NCBI GenBank assembly: GCA_947034895.1
Contig: OX344764.1
Span: 13,454,001-13,518,000 of the forward strand
Origin: Rhytidiadelphus loreus
Lineage: Eukaryota; Streptophyta; Bryopsida; Hypnales; Hylocomiaceae
Direction: 5' to 3'
Length of the DNA stretch: 64,000 nucleotides
Shown here: in pieces, positions 1-11,668 of the stretch
How the letters are laid out: each line of letters begins with the position of its first letter
How positions within the stretch are numbered: position 1 is the first letter of the stretch
The notes under the pieces: generated by a model
Told to the model about the DNA's origin: nothing
The model's database searches: none
Seen by the model: the letters and a program-made list of their open reading frames with translations, nothing else
Made by a program: the position numbers and the translations under genes

Positions 1-15
1 GCCACATGAGCTTAC

Positions 16-3000
16 CTTAATGCTACTGGCATCAACTGTGAACTTGATGGCATCTGCTGCAGCTCGCGAGCGCAAGTAGTACATGCCAGTTTTCAAGCCC
101 TTGGACCAGGTGTAGAAGTGAAGAGACGTCAACTTTCCAAAGTTCGGTTGGTCCATGTGAATGTTCAAGCTCTGACTCTGGTCAATGAACGCTCCCCTGT
201 CGGCAGCCATATCCACAATCGACCTCTGCTTGATCTCCCAGACAGTTCTATAAATCATCTTCAAGTCGGCAGGAATCCTGTCGATCAGCTGAATGGAACC
301 GTTGTGATAAATAACTTGATTCTTTAAATCTTGAGTCCAAAGGCCCATGTTGGTCAAGTCGTTCAGAAGGTGCTTGTTGACGACTACAAATTCGCCACTG
401 CCAGCAGAAGGGAAATGTCAGCTACAATAATACAGAAAACCGTCATAAACAATGCAATCCAAAAACATATTTTAGAGAGATTGAAAGTTGCCTTACCTCA
501 ACACGCGTCTGCTGTATATGTTGGAAGTGTAAGGCTCAAAGCATTCGTTATTGCCCAAGATCTGGCTGGTTGATGCAGTGGGCATGGGTGCCATGAGGAG
601 AGAATTGCGTACACCATGCTTAGCAATGGTCTGCTTTAACTCCTCCCAATTCCACCGATCTGAAGGTTTCACATCCCACATATCCGGTTGGAGGATACCC
701 TTGCTGATCGGACAGCCAGGATAGGTCTCATAAGTGCCCTCCTCTTCGGCCAACTGAGCAGACGTCTTCAATGCGTGATAGTAGATCGTCTCGAAAATGT
801 CCCTGTTCAACTGTTGAGCCTGGTACACCAAGAAGTACTCTCAGGTCACCGAGAAAGCTACAGTAATAGCTGAAGAACTGAAATCTCTTAGAATTACTGA
901 ATAACACAGTAAATGAATGGAAAAGGTGATTACCTCCTCAGAATCGAAAGGCATGCCAAGCAGAATGAATGCATCGGCAAGGCCCTGCACTCCCAGTCCA
1001 ATAGGCCTGTGCCGCATGTTCGACCGTTTAGCTGTCGCCACTGGGTAGTAGTTGACATCTATGATTCTGTTCAGATTACGAGTAACCAATGACGTAATCT
1101 GCAGACAGGGTACAATGATTCATTAATAGTGGTAATTAGTACAGTAGGAAATACCGTAATAGTGGAGAATTCATTTAGTATTGAAAGGTGAATTATGGAC
1201 ATTACCTCTCCAAGCTTGTCGAAGTCAAAGAATCGATTCTGATGACCTTTACTTCCAATAATTTTGGTTGGGTGAGACTCCATAGGCACCCCTTTCTCTC
1301 GGACGAAGCGCGGAAGGGCCAGGGAAGCCAGGTTACAGACGGCGGTCTCATCGGGACTGGTGAACTCAATAATCTCAGTGCACAGATTAGATGATTTGAT
1401 AGTCCCAAGGTTCTGTTGATTGCTCTTTCTGTTGCATGCGTCCTGTAAATACCATTGGAATGGGCGTCAGGTCCAGTGGATTAAGCGTCGTCAAGCGTGC
1501 AAACATTACTGGAAGAACGAGTCATATCAGGGGGGATTCGGTACCTTGAACAGAATGTACGGGTTTCCAGTTTCAATCTGCGCCTCCAGTACTGCGAACC
1601 ACAGCTTCTGCGCTTGCACTACCTTCTTAGCCTTCCCCTGCAGACCAAGAATGTCTATAGTGAGTATAAACTGACATCAATACAGCACTCAGTTGGGCAA
1701 CTGTAATGAAGAATAGAATAGAAACAGATAAAACTACCACACTAATGCACAGCGGTATTTAATCAATCGTTCTCTTCAGATCAGATCTTCTGATGTACGT
1801 TTTGAAAGCCTTTATTGATGACCTCAGAATCTCAGTCTTCATCGCAGTAGTATTAATTACAATCAGAAATTGTAAAACAATGCAATTGAATGTAAACAGC
1901 AGTCCCCGGAAGCAGTGGTTCACCTCAAGTTCATACTTCTGATAAAGCTTCTCAAACTCTTCTCCCCAGCAATCCGCTAGTCCGGGAGCCTCATTAGGAC
2001 AGAAGAGGGACCACGTACTGTTCTCTTGGACACGCTTCATGAAAAGATCAGAGATCCAAAGGCCGTAAAACAGATCACGAGCTCTGCTTTCCTCTTTCCC
2101 GTGATTCTTCCTCAAGTCCAACCAATCGAAGATATCCGCGTGCCATGGCTCGAGGTACACGGCAAAGGCACCTTTCCTTTTGCCTCCACCTTGGTCGACG
2201 TAACGTGCTGTGTCATTGAACACGCGCAGCATGGGAATGATACCGTTCGAGGTTCCGTTCGTGCCTCGGATGTAGCTCCCAGTTGCACGTATGTTATGAA
2301 CCGACAGCCCAATGCCCCCTGCAGACTTGCTAATCACAGCACACTCCTTCAATGTGTCGTAGATTCCTTCAATGCTGTCACCTTTCATACACAGCAGGAA
2401 GCAACTGCTGAGCTGCAAACATAAAACCAGACGCGAATTAGCTCGTAATCTCGAATAGTCTGTAAACATTCGAGGACTCAAAGTGCATAAATCACTGGAA
2501 GTGCCTGATATATTGGTAGAATTAGTCTCTACCTGGGGCCTTGGAGTCCCGGCGTTGAATAAAGTAGGAGAAGCGTGAGTGAACCATCGCTGCGACATAG
2601 TGTGGTACGTCTTCAGTGCGGCTTCCACGTCTCCCTTATGAATCCCAACGGCCACCCTCATCAGCATGTGCTGCGGCCTCTCCACAACTACACCATTCAC
2701 CTTCAGCAGATATGACCTTTCCAGTGTCTTGAAACCGAAGTAATCATAGTCGAAATCTCTGTCGTAGATGATCTCGCTGTCCAGTCGAGCAGCATTCTGA
2801 TACAAGCAACGAAACACACAATCAGGGCTCTAGCTGCGGAACTTGTGAGCGTGTTCAGAGTCGGATGTTTCGATAACTAGTGGAGACTGTTGGTAAATCT
2901 AATCAGAAGTACATAAGATGTGTTCCTGCTTACCTTCATGATGATATCGTAGACATCGTCTGCAATAAGCGGTGCCTTCAAACCCGATCGCTCATTCACG

Positions 3001-3561
3001 TGGTAGTACATATCCTTCACCCTGCATGACCATCAGAAGATTGTTAGTTACGAGGTCGGCCGAGAAAAACCTGATACAATGAACCTCGGACGTGATAACG
3101 GAATAGTACAGTCATAATTCAGTTACTCACGTCTCTGAAAATATTTTCTTGGTGTTCTTGTGGAGATTCGAGACAGCAATTCTCGCCGCCAGCTGCATAC
3201 GAAACTCCATTCCGTCATCAACCATCACAGAAACACAAGCACATTCCACATACATTCCTCACACAAACTCCACACACATTCCACATTGCAGCGAATAACA
3301 ATTAAGCATAAAATCCAATGTTCACGAACTCACAATTGCATAGTCAGGGTGATTAGCCGTCATTGCCGCAGCAGTCTCCGCGGCCAATTCATCAAGCTGA
3401 CTGGTAGTAACCCCCTTGTACACCCCCATACACACTTTCTGGGCCACAAGCACAGGGTCGCAATGCTCGGGGTTCAGGCCATAGCTCAACTTCTTCAGAC
3501 GCGCAGTGATCTTGTCAAAATGCACAGACTCCTGCCGTCCATCTCTCTTGAGGACATACAT
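16..3561 (-). CDS. RNR1: Ribonucleoside-diphosphate reductase large subunit (3' end outside window)
   Basis: Catalytic R1 subunit of class Ia ribonucleotide reductase, which reduces NDPs to dNDPs in the cytosol with the R2 subunit. Ten exons with GT-AG borders join in frame: 3334-3561, 3131-3192, 2934-3021, 2533-2796, 1924-2412, 1545-1637, 1206-1442, 934-1098, 497-819, 16-397. They give 777 residues; plant R1 proteins have about 815, so only about 40 C-terminal residues, including the expected redox Cys tail, lie outside. The start [18 protein letters not shown] matches plant R1 and opens the ATP-cone. Visible catalytic residues are Cys218 (LSSC), Asn427/Cys429/Glu431 (NLCTE), Cys444 and the radical-relay pair Tyr756-Tyr757 (GMYYLR). 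No frameshift or internal stop occurs in the spliced frame, so the gene looks intact. Exon borders are by eye, supported by reading frame and family alignment from memory. Confidence 0.96.
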
Positions 3562-4093
3562 TGTTGCTTCAACCTCGCCGCCGCCGCCGCCGAAAACCCA
3601 AAACCCTCAAAAATCAAACCCCTCGAAAAACAAGCCCCAGCTGAGAGATTCACGCCTCCTGCTCAACACCAAATTCTCTCAACCGCCAAACAGAGATTCC
3701 GGACACGGAACCCGCACAAGAAGTGGCGAAACGGCTTTGAAAGCTAGGAAAAACTCTACCAACCCCAAATGTCCTCAAAAAGTGCACTTCTCCCAAAAAT
3801 CCAAACCCGGCCTCCAAGATTCACACCTTTTGTTTCACACCAAATCTCCTCTCACTAGAAACAGAGCTTCTAGGTACGAAACCTGCAGAAGAAGTGGCAG
3901 AAGCTGCATAGAAACCTGCTGAAATGACAGAAGGACTTAATCGACATTCTATCGAAGTTGAAGAATGTGCACTGCGAAAGGTCTCTGAGAAGCGTATACC
4001 AGTGATGCAGAGAGTGTGAGGGATAGCAAAGGATTTAACCCGCAACTCTGCAAGAGCTGTTGCAAATGGCGGTGCGTGGCGGGGAAAAGGCAG

Positions 4094-4174
4094 GAAAGGG
4101 CGGGTAATCAAGCATTCAAACGCCGGGAAAAGAAACGCGGGAGACCTGCCACGACAGGGAAACCCATTTCCCGC
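4094..4174 (-). promoter_or_regulatory. Cluster of E2F-like sites upstream of RNR1
   Basis: A GC-rich stretch about 540-610 bp upstream of the RNR1 ATG contains TTTCCCGC (4167-4174), GCCGGGAAA (about 4123-4131) and related GGGCGGG/ACGCGGG strings. TTTSSCGC is the E2F/DP consensus, and plant RNR genes are known S-phase E2F targets. The motifs are seen directly; their function is inferred. The interval 3562-4093 is the likely 5' UTR/proximal promoter and includes a (CCG)n run at about 3577-3592. Confidence 0.45.
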
Positions 4175-4417
4175 GCGACTGAAACCGAGGGAAACCGAAA
4201 CTTGCGAGCGGGAGAAGGACTCGGGTTCCGTGACGAAGAAGAAGAAGAATGGATGAACGTGGATGGATGGCTACTTATCTATGGATGAATGTTGTTAGAT
4301 GGATACTACTTCGGGACGAAGGGGGGTGATAACGGATACAGGCTATTAGCACTAGCAGGCATTGTTTTATATTTGCTCTCAACGGCCCTCTCACGGGTTT
4401 TTGTTGTTGACTCCCTT

Positions 4418-4481
4418 GGTTACCATTGGGTTCCTATTTTTATTCTTTAGACAAAAATCAAGAACCCATTACGGTCACCTG
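4418..4481. repeat. Short imperfect inverted repeat
   Basis: GGTTACC-ATTGGGTTC at about 4419-4434 is inverted as GAACCCATTACGGTCACC at about 4463-4480, enclosing an AT-rich loop. It may be a foldback fragment. Nothing else is evident in 4300-4660 apart from a direct repeat of ATCAGTTCTGGGCTTC at about 4602-4634. Confidence 0.35.
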
Positions 4482-4662
4482 GGCGAGTGGTCATTCATGA
4501 TTTTATTTTGTTATAAATAATTATGGATTCCTGATTTTCTGAATTGATCATCCCAGTTTTTTATGGATATCAAATTATGGAAAGTGTGGGATGGAACACC
4601 TATCAGTTCTGGGCTTCATCAGTTCTGGGCTTCACAGTGACGCCACTCTGTTCAAAATCTTA

Positions 4663-4700
4663 TACTCCCTCTGTCCCAAAATGATCTTCCTGTTTGACAA
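4663..4700 (+). mobile_element. Stowaway-like MITE terminus (single end)
   Basis: TA followed by CTCCCTCTGTCCCAAAATG closely resembles the terminal inverted repeat of plant Stowaway (Tc1/mariner-derived) MITEs, CTCCCTCCGTYCC, which insert at TA. I did not find the opposite end within 2 kb on either side, so this is probably a truncated or decayed copy. Confidence 0.4.
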
Positions 4701-5480
4701 AATGTTCCAGATTAAGGCTAAAAATAACTTTTTTAAGACCCATTTCGCATGGTAGGTAGAGTTTAGTATACTCTTAGTACCCTGCAAACATTGACTTTAG
4801 AAGCCTTTTTCAAAGTGTAGTTTTAAATTATTGAAAAGTATAACTTTTTGGGCATTTCTAAATAGCACCAGTAGGCATTTAGTTGTTGAGTGTGAGGTTA
4901 TAATTTTATAGGCATTTAGAATAAGCCAAAGCCCATGTGTGGACCTATTCATGATTGTAGTCAAGTTGAGAAAGCCAAGCTGGCTCTGAATCAGTGCTGA
5001 ACCAAGCAGTTGTAAAGTTGAAATGGACTGCACTTGTCATAGAAAGCGACAACTGTGGTTTTAAAAGCGCCCTTGTGCTTGAATTCAAGAATCCGATCAT
5101 TTCAAAAATTGGCGCCCTCCAAAGAAACGGATCTCCATTCGTGTGGATGGATGTTTGGAGATGCACATTGTACATCCACATATGACCGTTGCGTTCAAAG
5201 TTGTGCACAAAAGTAGACGTCGTCAGCTCATACAACCATCTTCCGACTTCAATTCAGGTATTGTAATCCTCTACCGATGAAGCTACTGTAATCCTCCGCT
5301 TGACAAAGTTTCTTCTTGCTGCACATGTGTTCAAAGTGTTCGTCCTGCACTTCTAGAATTAATCGATCATGTCTTGTCGGAGGAGGAGCATCGGTCCTGC
5401 AGCTTCGGTTAGCCTTCAAAATATTCACATCCTTGCTGGAAGTGAACGATCGATTAATTATGCTTTGCTGATGGAAGAGT
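4701..5480. other. No gene seen
   Basis: AT-rich sequence with only short ORFs of no coding character. No repeat structure or RNA gene was recognised. Confidence 0.4.
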
Positions 5481-5484
5481 CTTG

Positions 5485-5940
5485 ACCGTCGGAGGAGTGC
5501 TCATTGTGGGAGAAGTACTGTCGGAGGAGTGTTGCACATTGGAGGAGTGTTGTTGAAGGAGTACTCGTTGTCGGAGGAGCTCTTCAATCACTGGGACTAT
5601 CGGACCACTCAACTACCTTGTAGTGATTGTCGTTGTTGGTCTTCCATCTCGAACAAGCCTGCCCGAAGGAACCCAGTTTGGATCCATGGCTTCAACGCTT
5701 GCGAAATAGCAAACGGGGTTAACAGGCCTTGGTTTGTTTTTTCTGAATCTAAGCCAATAGCATAGAAGAAATGTAATGAAGAAGGCTATGGTATGCTACT
5801 AGAGAAGTGCTGTCAAAGGAGTGTTGCTCACCTATTGGAGAAGTGTTGTCGGAGTAGTGCTTGTTGTTGGAGAACGTTGGAGGAGTGCTGCAAGTTGGTC
5901 GTACAATCGTCGATCAATTTGCTGTCAAAGGAGTGCTGCA
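5485..5940. repeat. Degenerate GGAGGAGTG minisatellite region
   Basis: The words GGAGGAGTGYTG, GGAGAAGTRYTG and GTCGGAGGAG recur irregularly with spacings of about 20-50 bp. Short plus-strand ORFs here are made of these repeats and are not supported as genes. Confidence 0.4.
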
Positions 5941-5944
5941 CGTC

Positions 5945-6070
5945 GAAGTTTCTTCATCTAGCTTGTGATTGTCATGTGCGAAGTTTCTTCATCTAGCTTG
6001 TGATTGTCATGTGCGAAGTTTCTTCATCTAGCTTGTGATTGTCATGTGCGAAGTTTCTTCATCTAGCTTG
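5945..6070. repeat. 35-bp tandem repeat, about 3.6 copies
   Basis: The unit begins GAAGTTTCTTCATCTAGCTT and continues GTGATTGTCATGTGC. Three units are essentially identical and are followed by a partial fourth, indicating recent expansion. The 600 bp that follow contain only short ORFs with no recognisable product. Confidence 0.85.
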
Positions 6071-6669
6071 CTCCTAGGTATGTTGCTAATAGTTTTTCTC
6101 CATTCATATGCTCTTTCAGGTAGTTTTCATGTTGCAATATCGTTATGTACTGCTATCTGCAGCTACAGGAGGTCAAAATGCAGTGGCCGCTTGGAGCTGT
6201 GGCTGAATCTCAACATTGGCACCGCAGGAGCACATGTATTTCTTCCTCCCCCTTCTGCTTCTTCCATTTCCTAGATGTAATGCTTGTTTCTAAACATTTG
6301 TTCTGTACTGCCTTGTTGTACACAGATGTATGCTGAAGCTTCATCATCACAACAACAGTCCTTCCAAAACCGGCATTGCAACAACAGTGGTACCACTTCT
6401 TTCTTTTTTCTATTTGTTTTCAACTTCCATGTTTGTTTCAAACAACATCTCTTGCCACTCTTTGTTCACTCGTATTGAAGCTCCATTGTTACACTGATTG
6501 CATATGGATAGTTTGTAGACATGAGCGCCCTTTCAAGTTGGAAGTACAACACCTAAGGTAACATCTTTCCATTTCCTTTTTTTCTACTTCTAACTTTATT
6601 CTCATAGATACTTCATTTGTGCCTAATATACTAGTTTAGTTGGCAGTGTCCAAACCTTCAATGGAGCTC

Positions 6670-8640
6670 CTAGATGACCATTGATTGCCGTGGAGGGATG
6701 CTCGCAGATGGAAATGAGATATTTGAAAATCCAGTATATTGTGGCCAATGTTGATTGAAATATGAGACATTTGTATGAACACCTTGCCATGGCTTTGGAA
6801 ACTGAAGCAATGGAGGTAAGTGCAATGTACTTTCTCCCCTTTTCTTGGCTTGTCGTCTTGCTATGGCTCTCCTTTGATTTTCTTTACAAATAGGAGGTGG
6901 GAAGCCACAATATGGTGATTTCCATGTTTTCATGCTTGTATTTGCTTTGATTAAAGCATGAATATTTTCACCATATAATGCCACAACTTTGGCAAACCAT
7001 GCTTCCTTGTGAATCTTCTTTGACCTCATAATAGACTGCTTCTCCAACTTTGCTGCTTCCTTTTCTCTTCTTTTAGCATCTTTTTTCACTCTGTTTAATT
7101 CCATATCTGACTGTTTCTTCTCCTTTTCCTGTGCAGCCACCTCCTTTCGATTGGCAATTTCCTCCAATGAGGCCAAGTAATCACCTTGCGTCATCCAAAT
7201 GGATTTGGAGTAATCAATATAAAGTTCTCCATGCTTCGGTGTTTTCTTGACTATGGGTAATACTATCTTCGATAGTTGGAAAAAATTGTCTTGGCCATGG
7301 CAAGGTACTTCTTCATAACTAGACTCTTTTCCACTCTCTCCTTCACTACCTATATCAATATTTGCATTGTCAGTTGTCACATCAACATAGTATTGGGCAC
7401 ATTCTAGTAGGGAAGTAGCGTCTTCACCATAAATCTCTTGAAGTTGCCATTCTTGTAGACCTGGATTGTGGACGTCGGAGAAGGAATTTGTGTCCACTAC
7501 ATCCTCACTATTGAAAGTGCTCTTCTCACCCTCCCTTGTGAATGTTAAACTTGGTCCCATTTTGTTGTCCATAGCTGAAGCATTTAGAGGATAAATACCA
7601 GTACTTTGAAAGCCTTTGATGATATTTGCCTTAGTCAGAGATTTCTTGAGAGCAAAAGACACCCATACAACTAGGTCTTCTTTTGCTGGAACTTTGCCAA
7701 CATGCTTCATAGTCCATTTGTCACGATATGCCCTGAAAGCTACTTTGAACAGTTTAAAGCAAATAACATCTAAAGGTTGTAGGGAATGGGATGTATGACT
7801 AGGGAATGTCAATAGATCCAAACCACTTAGCATTGCTATTTTGACCACCTCCAAAGTAACATAGAAGGTATGCCTGTTTAGAATAAGGAGATGGCGGTTG
7901 GTAGGTGACATGTTTTGTAGAGATAATTGTACTTTTTCCTTTTTCCTTTGAAGATGAAGAAATTTGGGAGTGTTTCACCTCTGGCATTGATGCATGCGAG
8001 AATTGAAAGCCATTCTCTTTAATCTGGAACTATCTTATAAACATTTCTCACCCCCCTTTTAGCTATGATGAACCCCCCTCCATCTTTGCCTACTTGTGCA
8101 CCAAACTCATCACAGTTCCAAACTTGATGAGATCCAAATGCATGTTTGACATATAAAGAAGATAGGTTATCATAAAAAGATTTAACATTCTAAGGGCATA
8201 AGACTTTAGCTCGATTCTATTCTAGTGGTTGTGCCTTTCTCAATGTGAGCTGTGGATGTCTATTCATGAAACTTCGAATCCATCCACGTCCTAGAATATC
8301 GTCTTTGAACGGTGTAACTTTTGTTTGTGTGAACTCATGGACTTTCGCCCGAAGTTGTCCTATGTGTAGGTGAAAACCATAGTTCTGCATGTCTAGGAAG
8401 TAGTTCACTATTTTTGTTTCTTCTTCATCTGTAAGCACTCCTATTTTTCCTCTTCTCCTAGACAAAGTAGTCCCCAAAACATGTCCTCTGAAAGTGCTGA
8501 TGGGAATACCATGATTTCTTGCTGCACTCTTCAAAGATATATTATCATCAACATCTACGAAAACCTCCTCTAATTGTGCTTGTGTCCAATTGCCGGGGTT
8601 TTTGGGTTTTCTAATTCTTTTTTTAATTGAAGGAGGAGGG
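6670..8640 (-). pseudogene. Decayed pogo/Tc5-type transposase (HTH_psq, CENP-B-like HTH, DDE_1)
   Basis: Reading down from about 8640: a basic stretch (SIKKRIRKPK), a psq-type helix-turn-helix (NISLKSAARNHGIPISTF), a CENP-B/Tc5-type DNA-binding region (WIRSFMNRHPQLTLRKAQ), a first catalytic block (VWNCDEFG), a DDE_1 core strand (REWLSILACINARGETLPNF) and a C-terminal block (HTSHSLQPLD) followed by a Lys/Glu-rich tail. It is broken: in-frame stops lie at 8217-8219, 8190-8192 and 8019-8021; a frameshift near 7911 precedes the C-terminal frame; a middle segment expected in DDE_1 proteins is missing; and the second catalytic Asp appears as Asn (LILNRH). No clear ATG or TIRs were found. Such transposases cut and paste DNA at TA sites; this copy cannot be functional. 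Confidence 0.85.
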
Positions 8641-8689
8641 ATTTGCTCGATACCTCCGTAGTTTCTTCATCCGCATCACTATCCCAGGC

Positions 8690-9658
8690 GCGTCATTCAG
8701 TTTGCCGTGCTACTCCGCCCAGCTTGCTGAAGTCTGCTGCATTGTTGTGTTTGCCTAGCTTCCTACAGCCTACTGCATTGCTGCCTCCGCCCAGCTTGCT
8801 GAAGTCTATTGCATTGTTGTATTCGCCTAACTTCCTGCAGTCTGTTGCATTGCTGCCTCCGTCCAGCTTGCTAAAGTCTGTTGCATTGTTGTATTCGCCT
8901 AGCTTCCTATAGTCTGCTGCATTGTTGCCTCCACCCAACTTGCTGAAGTCTACTGCATTGTTGTCTCCGCCCAGCTTCTTGTAGTCTGTTGCATTGTTGT
9001 CCATGAACTGCACCTCCGTTTCCCGTATTGATGTTGCACTAGTCTGTTGCACGTCATCCTCTTCAGCCATTGATGATATTGCAGGTGTTTTGTCAATTGC
9101 TTCGTAGAAGCCCTCTAAAATGCTTTCATCTGGCGAGGCAAATATCGCTTCTTCTAAACCACTGTTGTATTGCCCAGCGTCGAAGTACTGCCCAACGTCG
9201 AAGGTAGTGTTTGCGTCTTCTTTTCTTTTCTGTTGGACTGTTTGTTGCTCTGTGCTTGCGTTTGGACTGATCCAATCGCCATTCTTGGTCACTTTTAAAT
9301 CTATGGGTTTCGCTATTGTCCTTTTGGTATCAGTGGTTGCTCTTCCTACGACCCTCCGATGTCGATCAAGCTTGTAAAAAGTGCCGTATAGTAAAGCTTG
9401 CATGTCCTCATTGCGCTCATTCATTGCATCTAGTTGTTGGTTCTCTTCAATTTTGTCGTTGAGCACTCCTTGGACTATCCAGTTGAAGCTATCGGGAATG
9501 TCATTGTCATTAGTCTCTTCTTTAACGCTCAAGTCTGGTTCGATGTAGTCTTCTTGACTTGATCCCCAACTTCGAGGGGGTACATATTTGCTAGTGGTGT
9601 TGTTGCTACTACTGCTAGAGTCCTCTTCAAAGTCTTCTGCAAAGTCATCCATGACCAT
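8690..9658 (-). CDS. Unknown acidic protein with C-terminal 12-residue tandem repeats
   Basis: A 321-codon ORF beginning MVMDDFAEDFEEDSSSSS. I do not recognise the N-terminal 215 residues, which are acidic, Ser-rich and contain a basic segment (KLDRHRRVVGRATTDTKR). The C-terminus has eight 12-residue units alternating NNAxDFSKLGGG and NNAxDYRKLGEY, a 24-residue higher-order period. It lies just upstream of the pogo-type transposase on the same strand and may be a second ORF of that element. After the TGA (8690-8692) the same frame stays acidic (WDSDADEETTEVSSK), so the stop could be a nonsense mutation. A chance ORF is unlikely given its length and composition, but function is unknown. Confidence 0.5.
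8700..9010. repeat. 36/72-bp coding minisatellite
   Basis: Eight 36-bp units, alternating in two types so that the true period is 72 bp, encode the repeats at the C-terminus of the unknown acidic ORF. Reading frame is kept across all units, which suggests expansion under coding constraint. Confidence 0.8.
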
Positions 9659-9659
9659 A

Positions 9660-10694
9660 CCCTACAAAAAGCGACAAAAAAATCCATCCCCATACCATCA
9701 ACAATTGTTTGCATGAAATTGCTTGTAATAATCGACAGAACTTGACTTGCATGAATTCTAATACCTTTGATACTTGCAATTAGTAAGTTAGAAACTTGAA
9801 GTGCAAGTGGGCAAACTAACCTTTAAAATCAGGTGAAATGCTCCCAATGCTTCAATCTAAATTGCTAGAATGTACGATGTTGCAAATCCTTACAAGTTTA
9901 CCAAATTGAAATGAAGTTGAAGGTTTTCCTTATCATCAAGAAGTTCCAAATGAGTTTGTCACTTTCCACATTTCAATTCCCACTAGAGGAGGTTGCTCTA
10001 ATTTATTGTGTAATTTTGTATAAAGATTCTTTAATGTCAATTTGGGCTCATGGAGTGCTAAAAGCCGTCATTTTCCTTGTTAATAATTGTTGGGCAGTGC
10101 TCATTAAAGTGGACTTTACTTCAATGAGTTAGTCCCATAGTGCACTCAATCAAATTTTCAGATTTTTTAACATCCATATGAAGGTTATTCACCTACCAAA
10201 TATCATTTTTGAAAATTCTATGCATACGTGGCCATTGGCATTGAAATTGGCCAACTATAGCTCTTATTCCATCCATTGTGGAAGTTGGAAACAATCGTTG
10301 AGAAAGTTGAAAGCAACCTGACATCAGCACTAGTGTATTTACAGACCACCATGTAACCATTTTAGGACTATTTATTGTCCATTACAAAGCTTAAAGTAGG
10401 GACTGTTTGAAGAAGAGGGTTGCAATTATAGCCATCTACCTTACTGTAACTTACTTATTGTACTCAAGATTTCAAAGTGTTGCATCAACCTCTCAAGTCT
10501 TTGACCCTTTATAGGAGGAGACTAAAAAACAATTTGGGCATTAAGAACCACCTTTACAAAAGTGCCCAAAATAGTGCACATGGATGTTGAAATGGAAGTG
10601 ACTTTGTGTGGTGAGAAACTACCATTCCATGTGTGTGGTTTTAGGGTATTGAGCAAGTGACATGGTTCACCATCGTGTGTGATTTTGCTCATAA
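9660..10694. other. No gene seen
   Basis: AT-rich sequence; short ORFs have no recognisable motifs. No inverted or tandem repeats noticed. Confidence 0.4.
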
Positions 10695-10697
10695 TAA

Positions 10698-11665
10698 GGG
10701 CCACTTCACACTGTGACCAAAGGTCAAGAGGCCGTGGGTTTTGTTCAAATTTCAAGAAACCAAAAGTTTGGCCTCTCAACCCTTCACACTAGAAGGCACA
10801 AGTCCAAAGGCCATTACCCTCCAACTACCTACTTGGCAATAAATTGCCTGCATGGCGACGGACTCTCAAAGGAAGTTTGGGTTGGCTAGAAATGGATGCC
10901 CAAACTATAGCCAAGAGGCCATTGACTTATGACAAGATCTCAACCATAAAATTGGTAGGTGGGAGTTCATTAGAGCATCTGCAATGCAAACTCGGCATAT
11001 AACTAAAGCCCTGTAACAAGAAATGGCATGTCATTCACGAAGCCTTGAAAGTGCTAGTTCTTTCTTTGGAAAAATTAACCCAATGCAAAGCCGGCAATCT
11101 GAACATCAAGTGAATTTTTCCGCATTATATATAAAAAAAATCTACATTTAAAAAAAGTTTTTCATTGAAACAAGGGACGTTTGAATTCATTGGCACAATC
11201 TACAATGCAAAAAGGGTTGACAATCATTATTATTCTTACACTGGGCCAACTTGCAAGCCCTTCAAATATTGCAAATTAGTTGGTCCCGGTTGGTCACATA
11301 CTAAGGTTTTGGAATTGAAGGTCCCAATAACGGTTGCATTGGAGCATAATTTTAATTAAATATTGGTCTAGGCCCGACGCGCATAGTGCCGATACTATTG
11401 TGTTTCCTAGGTGCATTGTATATGCTCTTACTAAGAGTTTGGACTTTGGGCTTGACCTAAGTTGGAGGCTTCACATTATGGCCATGGGAGTTCATTGCCG
11501 AAGGTTTGGAGTTGGCCTTTGGAGGCTTCACACTATGACTAGCCAAAGGCTCCAATTTCTATTATAAATTGCCTATTTATTGCTCATTTCTTTGGACTCT
11601 CAACAAAGCTTGGCCACTCAATGCCACGGCCTCTTGACTTGGACGGCTGGAGTGTGAAGTGGCCC
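10698..11665. mobile_element. Tourist-like (PIF/Harbinger-type) MITE, 968 bp
   Basis: The left end GGGCCACTTCACACT is inverted exactly at the right end as AGTGTGAAGTGGCCC. Similarity continues inward for about 45 bp, including an inverted AGTCAAGAGGCCGTGG/AGGTCAAGAGGCCGTGG block. Both ends are flanked by TAA (10695-10697 and 11666-11668), matching the 3-bp TWA duplication and G-rich ends typical of Tourist/PIF-Harbinger elements. No transposase ORF is present, so it is non-autonomous. Confidence 0.75.
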
Positions 11666-11668
11666 TAA

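Noticed and set aside
5793..6561. Series of plus-strand ORFs of 60-80 residues
   Set aside because: They fall in minisatellite and 35-bp repeat DNA and contain Cys/Ser-rich chance peptides.
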